The notes: generated from the sequence alone by a model not told the origin. 64,000 bases of DNA from Beverwykella pulmonaria (GCA_001599595.1 BCHH01000012.1:251543-315542); one strand, 5' to 3'. Shown: positions 25,544-36,266, counted from the stretch's first letter. Translations and numbers: made by a program.

Positions 25544-26805
25544 GGAAGTTTAACGATAATAAAAGGGTAAGATGAACGAAGAAAGGTGGTAGACCGGGAA
25601 AAGCCTAGAGCCTAGTGGCCTAAAAAAGCAGAGCATCTGTAGTATAAGAACTAATTCATACTCATGATGTCTGATCCGAACATAACTACGGTGAGTCCTC
25701 AGTCCTAAGGTTGACAATTGACGGTTGGAATCGGTCTTAGCATATGAATGTCCGTTCGGTCGTTCCTGTTTGATTAGCTAGATGGGATGTTTTGACATTA
25801 GCTACTATATTGAGCAGGTTCGGTTGGGAGTGAATGTGTACCTACAGATGAAAGAAGACGATACAAAAAAGGTCCGATCTTATGCTGTTACGCAAGAATA
25901 GCTGCCAAAAACGGGCCCTATATATTTCGCGCTTATTTGACGCATTGCTGACCCCGTTTCCATCAAATCTTGCTGCCAAACTCTGGGGGTATCAACGTCA
26001 CTGCGAACTTCTTTAAGGCTGGTAGCAGCACACAGACAAACGAAAAGAAACTTCCTGGAGATGAGGCAGAGGGCAAGAAGTGCCACAATTCGACGCCGAT
26101 TTTTTGAGAACCGGTCGAAGTGAGCAACATCTCTTTCACTTGAATAATCGCAGGCGGAATATTCCTTAAAAGTCCAAGCAGGTCTGCGGGTGCAACTCTT
26201 CGGGTAGATGGTCCATGGCTCTTAGGCGACGTTCCTTTTGTGGGACACTTCTACTGTTGTTCTCGGTGGCGTGAGCGAAGGGCTGTGGAGATGGAGATGG
26301 AGATGGTCGTGGGGATGGAAATGGTTGTGGAGGCGTGGTGTGTGGGGCAAAAACCAGACGACGCTTGACTTCATGCGATTAGCGCGATGGTGATTCATGA
26401 AAGCACCAGAGGAGCTAACAATCGCCCAACGGCTAGATTTGTGGGTGAATTGGTCTCTTCTCATTCATATAAGGTTGAAACTACTTAATAGGTAAGGCCA
26501 ATTTTTGCTAACATGTTAGGGACTCAATTCCACTAAGAGGCCACTAGGATCGTTTCAACAACACTAGGCATTGATTCATCTTCTATCAGATACTTCACTC
26601 TTGGATCTCTATTTGAATACTTTAGTACTTATATGGGTGATCTGACCAATTTATGTCCATCCAAATATCTAACACCCGTCTAGCTATGTAGCTCCAACGC
26701 CTCTCCTCTATTTTAGAAAAACACCAAGTGTATTCAGAGGTACTTACATTTCCACGGTCTCGAAGCCTCTTGTATTCTTCCTAATAGGTGCTGAGGGTTT
26801 AATGG
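25544..26805. other. Intergenic
   Basis: This 1.26-kb stretch lies between the DUF1996 remnant and the MFS gene. A short purine repeat (GGAGAT units) lies around 26285-26310. No gene is supported. Confidence 0.5.
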
Positions 26806-28663
26806 TCAAGGAACAAAGTCGAAATTAAGTTTTGATCGCTTTCCGACTGCTCGAATTCTCCTACCAAATATGTAAAATCTATTGTAATGCTCAAGTCAGC
26901 CTCCGGCTTCGATCAATGAAATCTAATTGGGAGATGTATAACTTACAAGAAGGGGATTGGAACCATTGCCACTGCGATGAATCCCAAAAGACTCGAACCC
27001 CAATCGAGACCTAACTTGGTGAACACTATGTGAGAGCTCTGTCAGATCTTCTGCACTCCGGGTAATCCCATCGAATGATACGTACTAGCTCTAGCAAATA
27101 ACGGAAATGCTGCAGCGAGAATACTCCGCATAAACATGTTCGCTGCAAGCGCGCTCGCTGCCATCATGAGGTAGGTGTCGATAAGGTAATTGACAGCGCT
27201 CTGGAATATGACAAAGAAGCCGAGACCAACACAGCCGCCGCCAATGGAGAAACTTTTTCCTAAGTTAACGACAGTTTCTTCCCCAATGATGTACACAGTA
27301 TGAAAGGAAGACTAACGCTATCCAATGGACGTCGTTGTCGGCAGTCCAACCCATAATGAAGAGTCCAGCCGGGAAGAAGAGAGACCCAATGATCATGGGC
27401 ACCAAGCGAGCTTCGGGGACCAACATGTTGCCAGCAGCGATGAAACGTTTACGGTAGTATAGCTGACCCCAGAGATTGATACCGGCTGCGAATAGAATCC
27501 CGATCACCATGGCGAGAAATGGAAGGGATCCAACTACAGCATTCCATCTGCGAACCTGTTTCAGTGTCAGTGCAGTATTTAATGTATCAGAGTTGTATGC
27601 TGACCCCTTGAAACTCCAGCGGAAAGGCGATGAGTGCTAAGTAGACGATGGCATAGCAAAACGCAGCGTAGAGGTTGATAAAGAAAGCGATAGGGTCGAT
27701 CAGCATCTCAAGTGGAACAATGAGGTACTTTGCCGCCATTTCCTTGAGAGATGTGCCTGTTTCCTGACTTTTGGAGTGGATCGACCAGTCTTTTGTCTCC
27801 AGACGGATCTTGTTGGCTTTGCGAGCGAGGAGTGCGAGAGGGGAGCTCTCCTCAATCCAGACGACACTAGCTACGAGGACAACCGCAAGTATGATGCCCG
27901 TAAGCTTTTGGGACAAATGTGAGCAATAGTTGTGCAGTAGAATTTTCAGCTTATACATACATATTCAGTCCACCTCCAGCCCGTGTGAGGAAGGGTAACC
28001 ACTAAAGCCCCACCAACAATGGGCGCCACTAGTGGACCAACGACTACTGCCATCCCCCAGAGTAGTAATGCTGAGCCTCTTTGGGTAGGCGGCCATATGT
28101 CCACCATGACGCCACCAACGTTACTAAGGGGCGCGCCTCCAAACACTCCACCAAAGAATCGGGCTATTAACAGTGTTTGCAAATCTTTAGCGGTAGCAGA
28201 GGCGAAGGAGAAGATCATTAAGCCGAAAATAGGTAGTAGGATGGAGATTTTGCGGCCATATGCCTCGGACATGGGTGCCCAGAGCAGAGGGCCAAACGCG
28301 TTGCTTAGCCTTGGGTCAGCCCTTTGAAAATAGGGAGAGAGTAATGGGAAGATACTGCACATACCCAACGAGATAGAGACTCATTCCAAGTAGGGCGACC
28401 TCGCTGCTAACTTGGAATTGATGTTGTATTTGCAATAAGCCGGAATTGTAAATGGTGCTCGCCCAAGTTGCACTCATGGTGCAGAGACCGTACAAGAGGG
28501 TGGTAATGAACTTTTTGCGGAAGGGCCAATTGAGCGGCATGGATGGATCGTTTGGGCCATTGAAGTCGATGAGACTGTTGTCGCCAACCTTTGGCTTGGT
28601 GTCTCTTTCCATGATTATTTGGGAGTCGTCGTCGCTAAATTTGGGCTCAGCGTCTTTCTCCAT
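26806..28663 (-). CDS. MFS transporter, DHA1 drug/polyamine exporter type
   Basis: Seven exons, 28663-28365, 28303-27961, 27904-27605, 27555-27317, 27252-27086, 27025-26947 and 26878-26806, give 499 residues with about 12 membrane segments. The cytosolic N-terminus leads to [19 protein letters not shown], the D-P-x-x-P-x-N-W-P signature of fungal H+-antiporters such as Tpo1 and Flr1. Then come [16 protein letters not shown] (loop 2-3 motif), [18 protein letters not shown] and GWRWTEYLTGI. Late helices hold the conserved [20 protein letters not shown] segment. Export of toxic compounds or own metabolites across the plasma membrane is the likely role. Three of its six introns need AAG acceptors (28304-28306, 27905-27907, 27253-27255) to keep frame and family alignment. 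It is divergent from the regulator at 29325. Confidence 0.88.
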
Positions 28664-29324
28664 GGTTGTGTTAGCATTGTAATATCCTTCCCGTTGTACA
28701 TTTATAAAGGTTTGCTCTGATGCTTGCGCTTGTCGGATCGTCCATAACAGCGAGCAGGAAGCGAAAGTCCGACAGAGAAAGCCTGTGCACGCCCCAATCT
28801 TGCGGTAACTTTGGCAAGTCAGAGGCCATAATATAGTATTCTTGACTGATTTAGGTTTAGCAAAGATGTGTTGACTGCTACCGTTCGCTAGAGAGGCTAT
28901 GACGTAGAATGATTTGATTCATTACATGCGTCAAATCACTTCAGCATAATTACCATGGCGCACAGGCTTTTCCCTACCGGATCTGTGATTGGCTGCAAAA
29001 CAGCGAAAGTCCGCCTAGTATTAATTCGGCCGAGACAGACGCGAACCTGAAAGAAGTGTTCAAGGCGCGCGAATGAAGTCCTAGATATCATCAGGAAGTT
29101 AGCTGAGAGGTGCGCCCTAGTATTTTTCTGAAGGCATTACTTCACTTATGTTGAGATGGTCTGTCAAGGCTGGAAGCGCTTGAAGAAGGTGACTTGGTCT
29201 TCTTTAGCCTTACCGTTTACAACATCGCTTAATTTAGCGCCCGTGGTCAACATCTTATACATCTCTTACTCTCTCACTCCACGCATTATCCTTCATCGCA
29301 AATTCGTGGCTCATCCGAGGGATT
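28664..29324. promoter_or_regulatory. Divergent promoter, MFS exporter / Zn2Cys6 regulator
   Basis: The 661 bases separate two divergent starts. The 12-base motif AGCGAAAGTCCG occurs twice, identically and in the same orientation, at 28760-28771 and 29002-29013. Its complement starts with CGGA, as many Zn2Cys6 sites do. An inverted CCAAT (GATTGGC) lies near 28988. TATAAA on the minus strand at 28706-28701 is only about 40 bases before the exporter ATG. Control of both genes by the regulator is an inference. Confidence 0.5.
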
Positions 29325-31445
29325 ATGAGCCCCTCGCACTCGTTCTCTGTCTCACGACAGCCTCAGCATCGTTACGCTTGTGTGAGGTGTCGACTACGGA
29401 AGGTCAAATGCGACAAAGCCATTCCTGCCTGTGTCTATTGCCTTGAAGCTGGCATCCAGTGTACGTATTTGGCTCGGCGGCCTCGGAACAGCCAGAAGAT
29501 GCATCATGAGGTGCACCGGGCCTCAGCAGTATGCAGGACGTTACTTCCTGCTACAGGCGGCACGCATGAGCTACATGACAATGTCCCAAGCGATGATGAG
29601 TACGACGAAGACATGGTTATCCCGCGCGAGATGCGCAACTCCATATTCGAAGCTCGATCTGATTCTAGCCAATCCGAGCAAGGCAGGCTGTTTGTGGCTC
29701 AAGGAAAGTCGCGATACATCAACAGTGACAAAGCCAAACAGGTGGCGAACCTGGAATCGATTCTCGCTGCTGAATCTACTACATGCATTAAAGGAGCGAG
29801 TCCGCCTAATCCATCACGCCCGTCTGTCACTCTAGGGATTTTTTCTCTTTGGGGCGCGTCGTGCGCTAAAACAAGTCTTCGAGCTTCGCATCCGCCCCCC
29901 AAAGTTATGGGCGTGCTATGGGAATACTACGTTCGCAATGTGGACGTGCTGGTCAAGATACTATATAAGCCTGTGGCGGAAACCTTCGTTATGAACGCTT
30001 CGACAAACTTGGAAGGATTGAGTTCCTCGGCTGAGGCATTCCTCTTTGCCATTTGGTTTGCCGCAGTTACTGCCATGTCGACAGACGAATGTGTGCGAAT
30101 TTTCAAAGAAGAAAGAAGCACACTCATTGCGAAATATCGAAACGCCCTCGAGCAAGCTTTAGCACAGTCCGGATGGATGATAACTCAAGAAGTTCTTGTC
30201 CTACAAGCCTTAGCTTTATATATTGTGGGTCATGATTGGACTTGTATGTAAAGCCGGTTTTGAACAATTTACTAACCGCACTAGGGTTTCAATACTTGGA
30301 AGGATTCTCGCTCGCTTTGGATGCTCAGTGGCATAGCCCTAGGAATTGCTCAGGCTATGGGTATGCACTCCGATAGCTCGTCGTTCCACCTAGACACCAT
30401 TGAGACCGAGGTGCGCCGTCGTGTCTGGTGGTCTCTTTTTCAGCTTGACGTGAATATCTCAGAAGACTGCGGTCTCGAACCCCATGTGCCTTTGGTCATG
30501 GACACCAAACCGCCCTTGCATATTAACGACTCGGACCTAGCCACCGGGATCGCAGATACCATCGTGCCAAGGACTGAACTCACTGAGATGACACCGAGTC
30601 TAGTCAAGATCGAAATGGCAGAAACACGTCTCAAGGTCAAACGGTCACAGTGCGGTGGCTCACCTTTGAGCGACAGTGCGATTGAAAATTTGGTACAAGA
30701 ACAGGTCCGACGTTACGAGAACACCTATCTCACCTATACCAATGGGTCATCGTATCTCAATCATCTTTGCCATCTTGGAGTACGAGTCATTATCGCCAAG
30801 CTATGGAAAATAAAGTACGATATTTCTCATCAAATGGACAATATGGGGCATATAGAACTGAACGAGGGGTTAATGTTCTACAACGCCGATGTGCTTGAGA
30901 TCGTGCATCAGTTTCCTGAAAGGTCTGGCCAATTCGGCTGGTTTTTTCGCTGCAAACACACGCAATGGCACGCCATGGCCTACCTTCTGATCGAGCTTTG
31001 TAAGGGAACTCAAGGCCCCGCCGTCGACCGAGCTTGGGCAGTACTCGATGTGATATTCGGGGATTCGGATGGTGATCTCAGTGGAAACAATGTTGAATCT
31101 GCCGGCATGCAGAGACAGAGCAAAAAGAGTTTCTTGTGGCCAGCGATGTTGAAACTCTACACGCGGGCCCAACATGCGAGAAAGCAAGTCCTCCAGACCC
31201 CGCCAGATTCTGGATACGATACCACTACTTCAACGACTCCGATTGAAGAGCAATTGCGGCTAGTGGGCCCTGAAGAAAGCTTGTTGGGCGACCCCTTCTT
31301 GGGGGCTGGAATGGAGTTCAGCGACAACATGAGTTGGGACCAGCTAGATACATGGCTTCAGAGCTTTCAGCCTCACCTCTTAGATCAACAACAAAGTACG
31401 GAACCTTATAGGAACGATCTCACTGGAGCTTTTAGTTGGTTCTAG
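29325..31445 (+). CDS. Zn2Cys6 fungal-specific transcription factor
   Basis: Two exons, 29325-30224 and 30285-31445, give 686 residues. The zinc cluster C19-x2-C22-x6-C29-x6-C36-x2-C39-x6-C46 is canonical, with the basic RLRKVK between the second and third Cys. The fungal transcription factor domain (PF04082 type) spans about residues 200-450, with QALALYI before and DSRSLWMLSGIALGIAQAMG after the intron, and the RRVWWSLFQLD motif. The 60-base intron uses a GTGGGT donor and TAG acceptor. A stronger-looking GTATGT at 30244 would shift the frame and leave a 41-base intron. The partner in the shared promoter, an MFS exporter, is its most likely target. Confidence 0.85.
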
Positions 31446-32176
31446 GGAAGCACTTGGTGCACCAATATTGATATTTCATACAGCTGCTTCGGATGATCTC
31501 CATCATTCACCCAATACTTCTGCACCAACCGACCTTCTATCCCGATGATTCCCCTACCCAAGTAAGCCCCCACATAAGCGGATCCAGAAGCGTACCTCCA
31601 AACCTGCCAGCTACATATCCGCCATACAGAATGCAACCGTACAATACATGATATTATACGGAACGCCCCTGGCATACGATTCCCGTCTCCTGCAAGCCCA
31701 TAGGCAATATACAGATGCGGGGTTGAAGCCGATCGAAGGCTGGTAGTTACACGGCCAATGGTGTTGTCACTTTGCTGTCAGATTACAGGTTGGCCCTAAG
31801 AATTACCTTTCTCGGCCCCATGGGGTCAAAAAGGATGACAGGCGTCCCTTGGACCGATGTATCATACACAAGCGATTTGCGCCCAGTTGTAGTGCACCAG
31901 TAGAGTATGCTCAAGTATAGGCACGGGACCATATATAGAAAGAGTCCTGATTAAGATTGGATTCCACGAGAGTATATTCAGCAGCTACAAAGGCATGTGC
32001 ATCCAATCATCATTGCGCTACCCTTCTATATATTCCCGGCCTCACTCGCAAGTCTACAAAGAGGGCGTCCTCTCTCCAAAGTATTCGGATCGCAAGTCAA
32101 CCTAGCATCCTCGATGCACGTCAAAGCCGCGCCACCTAAGTCCCATGTTAGCCACTTCTATTTCCCCTTGCTCTCT
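31446..32176. other. Intergenic between convergent genes
   Basis: This 731-base stretch lies between the 3' ends of the regulator and the small secreted protein gene. I see no gene or repeat. Confidence 0.5.
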
Positions 32177-32392
32177 TCAATTTATTCTACAGCCTAAGGG
32201 GAAAGACTTACAGCCGTTCGCAGCGGAGGGAACACAGCGGCCCGTCGACCCATTCACGTTACAAACATCTTGCTTCTGTGAGGTGTTGGCCGTACAGCAT
32301 GCACCGGAGGGAACGGGTCGGCCGGCATTTTGCGGCTGCGGGGCGGCGAGGGAGAGGGCAGCGAGGGAGAGGATGGTGAAGAGGAATTTCAT
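32177..32392 (-). CDS. Small cysteine-rich secreted protein
   Basis: A single exon encodes 71 residues. The N-terminus MKFLFTILSLAALSLAAPQP is a clear signal peptide with cleavage near residue 17. The mature peptide of about 54 residues has six Cys in the order CC, C, C, C, C, enough for three disulfides. I do not recognise the family. Size, secretion and cysteine content resemble fungal effector-like or antimicrobial peptides, but nothing shows a toxic or host-directed role. A TATA box (TATAAAT, minus strand 32583-32577) lies about 190 bases upstream of the ATG, and the leader between is purine/pyrimidine-biased. The coding bias toward GC-ending codons supports a real gene. Confidence 0.7.
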   Translation of the reverse strand: MKFLFTILSLAALSLAAPQPQNAGRPVPSGACCTANTSQKQDVCNVNGSTGRCVPSAANGCKSFPLGCRIN

Positions 32393-33194
32393 TTTAATAA
32401 TGGGTAGACTTCAGTCGTTATGCTGGTTTTGGATGGGGGATGGGAGTATGAGGTATAATATAAACGAAGAAATAGATGAAACGAGAGACTGAACCGGCAG
32501 TACGAAGATAAGTGAACGTGGAATTTGGAGGGAGGAACGAATGAATGCTGAACTATGAACGCGGGAACAGAGAAGAATTTATAGTGTGGTTGTTTGAAGA
32601 GGAAAGGAGGGTGTTCACGACGCATTACAGTGAGGGTATTCCTGCCTCGGGATCGTGCCATGGTCCCGACTTGGCTGTTTTGACAGGCACGTCAGACGTC
32701 GTGCATGATGGTGTCACTTGTCCGACTGAAGGGGAAATAAGAAGGGAAGCGAGAGGAGGAGGCCGAAAAGGGAGAGAGTCCTTCTAGAAAGGCACCGCAA
32801 ATAGTCGTGGTGAGTTCTCAGATCTGCAGATCATACGCGATTGTGGGGAAGCAGGTCTGTGCTGTGGCCCTGTGATACACCATGCAGAAATGGGACGCTG
32901 TCGAGGAAGGAAATGGCTAAATAGATGTGTAGGAGTACGTAAAATGTAAAACTTAATCGCTTGGGAGAAAGGAAGACTGTCTTGGAGCACATTCACATGG
33001 ATATGGGGGGGATGGAAAGTGCAGCCGACGCATGGTGAAACTATGGGGTCACCTGCGCTGAACACTGCGATGAAACGCTAGCTTCCAAAGGTCTGGCTAC
33101 AGACATGGAATGGATTTCGAACGACCATCCTTACAACAGCACCACTCTGCGGGTGGAGGGAGGCGAGTGAAAAGAAGTATAATAGGACAAAGGT
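32393..33194. other. Intergenic, left flank of repeat island
   Basis: It holds the promoter of the secreted-peptide gene up to about 32700, then sequence in which I see no gene, up to the start of the direct repeat. Confidence 0.5.
32577..32583 (-). promoter_or_regulatory. Probable TATA box of the secreted-peptide gene
   Basis: TATAAAT on the minus strand, about 185-190 bases before the ATG at 32392. This implies a leader of roughly 150 bases. Confidence 0.4.
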
Positions 33195-33510
33195 TTACAG
33201 AGAGAAAGAGCGATAGGGACGTGCGACATTGAATCTTCGTTTTCTGAGACGATCTCGGTCTCTCCTCCGCTGAAGACTTTGGCGTAGTCCAACGAGGGAA
33301 AAGCAGAGAATCAAGCCCAATACTAGGCAGAAAGGGAACTCATCTAATGAATTCAAGACCGAAATGCGCGAGAGGGCGAGCAAGCCACGACTCTTGACTC
33401 AGCAACCCAAAAACTGGAACGCGAGAGCGCCGTAACGGAGATTATCGACCCCGACAAATGCGAGGCTGCCCGCTATCCCTTTTTCATCCTAGCGTTTTAC
33501 TTACCACCAA
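33195..33510. repeat. Direct repeat R1 (about 316 bp)
   Basis: This segment matches 37801-38113 in the same orientation, with many substitutions and a few small indels. Shared blocks include TTGAATCTTCGT, CAAGACCGAAATGCGCGAGA, GACTCTTGACTCAGCAACCC and CATCCTA.CGTTTTACTT.CCACCAA. Similarity stops sharply after CCACCAA on both sides. The substitutions are of all types, not only C-to-T, so there is no clear RIP signature. Confidence 0.8.
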
Positions 33511-33532
33511 AGTGGCGCTTCCATGCTTAAAA

Positions 33533-33757
33533 CGTAAAAAACTGCAACGTGGTCTGCCCCTACTACACCATTAAATTCAAGCGCGACGGCGAATCGGACG
33601 GCAATGCCATCAAGCAGACTGCAGCTGCAGGTTCGATGGTGCTGTATAAACGCTTCCGCCTCTACCGTCATGCTATCCGTCTCTTAGAAAAAAAATCAAG
33701 AGAAAACCCCAAACTTCAAACCCACCCCTTGGCAGCAGCTCCGCGATGTAATCGTCA
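33533..33757 (+). pseudogene. Partial copy of the DUF7924-like gene
   Basis: About 200 bases correspond to 35797-36010 in the gene downstream. The reading CPYYTIKFKRDGESD...AAAGS...RFRLYRHAIRL parallels CPYFTIEFKRDGESD in the full gene. It starts near the position where the full gene carries its transposon insertion and ends at TTGGCAGCAGCTC. It lacks the N-terminal two thirds and a start codon, so it is a fragment. Confidence 0.7.
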
Positions 33758-34967
33758 CACTACGAGTAGACGAATAATGTATAAATACACGATAGAATGT
33801 TGCGAAAGTGCTCACGTGGTGCTCTGTTGTTCTGAGGTTGCCCTGTGTGACGCATAACACGACCAACTACCAAACAATTTCGACTGCATCATCGACCGCA
33901 TCAGCGCGCACCCTCATACTCATTTCATAATGCCAACTGCTGCATCACTACCGAACATATCAAGTGTTCGCGACCCCGACCGGCAGCAAGCTATTTCGCG
34001 ATCTGCACCCCCGGGAGCAATTGCCCATCCGTCTACAAACAAAAAGAAGGCGCGAGGTAGAGCTGTCAATGTAGGGTATCGGCCTATTTGCAGGCAACCA
34101 CACAATGTTTCCAACAACCTTTTGAAAGCTTCAACGCCTCTAGAGAATCCACGACACACCGTTTGGAGGCCAGCTCCCCCATCCAATCCCGAATCAATAG
34201 AGCAATTGTGGGCAGCTGTGAGAAGCATGAATCCATATGGCTCTTCTATCCCTGTAATGCAGGGAAGGCGGGGACGTAGTGGACGAGTTGGCACAGGACG
34301 GGGACGGGGCGCAGGCAGGCAAGGGGATCAGGAAATTCCCCCATCACCACCAAAGAGCAAGCTCGGATTGCAGACCATCCCCGAATCGCTGCGATCGAAG
34401 ACCACCCTTCAAACCACAAAGAACCTAACTACAGGGCCTCGCAATGCGCGCTTCGAAGACGCCGTCCTCACCCCTCACGGTATCACTATTGATCGCACCC
34501 TCCGTCTAACCGCAGACGCCTTCCAATACTTTGATGTGGCACCTGTCCCCAACGACAATTATCACAATTTAGAGGGGTTGGATCACATCAACATCTGGCT
34601 GGATACAAGCAACGAGCAGCTCACGAAGATCACGGCTGAATACCAGGAGATGAAGCGACGCAGTCTATGTGAAGACGAATACACAAACTTTACCAAGGAG
34701 AATGTGCTCAAAGGGCCGTGGCGTGCAGGGCAGCCTGTGCAGGATGAGCGATTCCGCATAGAGCGCGTGGTCAATCCGTCTCTGCAGCCTAATGTCATGG
34801 GGACGTGGGAAAAGCCTCCGCGACACCCAAACACAACATCTGCAGATAAAACACCAGAGGAACTTGCAGATGAGAGTAGTAGCGAGTGGAGCTGGGATAT
34901 CCGACCTGACTGCTCCTACTGGCTATCCCTCCAAGGCTTCAACCAAGAGTGGCTCTACCAAACTCGA

Positions 34968-34975
34968 AACATAAT
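34968..34975 (+). repeat. Left target-site duplication AACATAAT
   Basis: This 8-base direct copy is identical to 35787-35794 and flanks the inserted element. Eight-base target duplications are characteristic of hAT-superfamily transposition. Confidence 0.85.
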
Positions 34976-34995
34976 CATCGTTCCCAATAGTCGGT

Positions 34996-35026
34996 CCGAC
35001 TGTTAGTTACTGTTACTAACAGTCGG
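34996..35026. repeat. Perfect 12-bp hairpin at the left end of the element
   Basis: CCGACTGTTAGT (34996-35007) and ACTAACAGTCGG (35015-35026) are exact reverse complements around a 7-base loop, starting directly inside the left terminal repeat. Confidence 0.75.
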
Positions 35027-35163
35027 ATTCCTGGGCAGTCGGTCAGTAAGGGGGCCCCCCTCCGTAACTGACTGATGGATGAGGCTGTAGTTACTGCAGT
35101 AACTGGCCTATACATAATTTTTATTGGTGTTGCGGCTGGAGATGAGACCTGCCAAGGGCGCCG

Positions 35164-35560
35164 GTGATAAGCTGTGGAGATTTGATGCCGGATTCGTCAA
35201 ATCTCCATAATAAACTCAACTCTCTCTCCTGGCCACAGCCCGAGACCCTTCAATATGAGGTCCTTCTTGACGTCCTAGAATCGTACGCCTCGTCACCCGA
35301 CGCTGTCGTCTCGCCGTCTCGAGAAGGCAAGGGCGACCTCGCCGACACCCTCTATGTCCTCCTCCATTGTTTCGTTAGGCCCAACGCCCTCAACGCCCAA
35401 GGCTCCAGCCGAGTCGCTCTTGAAAACCTTCCCCTGCAAAGTGGGCCAGAACAACCGCGTTGAGTTCCCAGTGGAATGGGACAATATACACTACGCTAAC
35501 AAGCCCCTGCTAGCGTCGCAGGTGGGATATTAGGTGTGGGACCTAAATGAGCTTACAGCT
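35164..35560 (+). other. Degenerate coding-like sequence inside the element
   Basis: An open frame of 99 codons (35164-35463) and an overlapping frame further right (NNRVEFPVEWDNIHYANKPL, then a stop and VWDLNELTAHIFARGIF) look more protein-like than the rest of the element. They may be remains of a gene carried by the element or of a parental transposase. I do not recognise a family. Confidence 0.3.
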
Positions 35561-35786
35561 CACATCTTTGCTAGAGGGATATTTAAGGATATGGACGAAA
35601 ATTTGGGGTTTACGACTCCAGTTACTCCAGTAACTACACCCTTCAGTTACGGAGCTATTATATTACGGTAGCCCTTAGTTACGGTACCCCCCTGTCCCCC
35701 CATCAGTCGGTCGGTCGGGCGAAGACGTTTAGTTACGGCTTCAAATGTATACAATAGTTACTAGTAACCGACTATTGGAAACGATG

Positions 35787-35794
35787 AACATAAT
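35787..35794 (+). repeat. Right target-site duplication AACATAAT
   Basis: Identical to 34968-34975. The host reading frame resumes here. Confidence 0.85.
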
Positions 35795-36266
35795 ATACGT
35801 AAAAGACGGTATCGTGGCTTGCCCCTACTTTACTATTGAATTCAAACGTGACGGCGAATCAGACGACAATGCCATCAAACAGATTGCAGCCGCTGGTTCG
35901 ATAGCGCTGTATAACCGCTTCCGCCTCTACCGTCGTGCTATCCGTCTCTTTGAAAAAAATCAAGAGAAATACCCAAACTTCAAACCCACCCCTTGGCAGC
36001 AGCTCTGCCACTTCGGCCTCACCTTCATCGGTTCCTTGTTTGAGGTATGGGTAATCAAGCCTGTAAGCACAGAGAATACTGATTGGGGTGGGTGTACTAT
36101 GGAAAGGCTACAGGGTGGAGATTGTCAGCTGGATGTCTACAATACGCGGGAATTGATGCGCTGGACAAACGAGATTCATCGATGGGGGTTGTCTGTGCAT
36201 GGACCTGCGGTTAAGGATGAGATCAAGGTTTGTTTGAATGATGGTGGGGTTCGGACGAGTGGTTTT

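Larger units (their letters stand above)
34976..35786. mobile_element. Non-autonomous hAT-like DNA transposon, 811 bp
   Basis: The ends are 20-base terminal inverted repeats, CATCGTTCCCAATAGTCGGT at 34976-34995 and the complement of CATCGTTTCCAATAGTCGGT at 35767-35786, with one mismatch. A perfect 8-base target duplication flanks them. Inside are many copies of AGTTAC/GTAACT and CAGTCGG, a typical subterminal repeat pattern, and a perfect 12-bp hairpin next to the left end. There is no transposase-sized frame, so it must rely on an enzyme encoded elsewhere. The perfect target duplication and in-frame flanks point to a fairly recent insertion. The hAT label rests on the target length and inverted repeats, not on a transposase. 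Confidence 0.82.
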
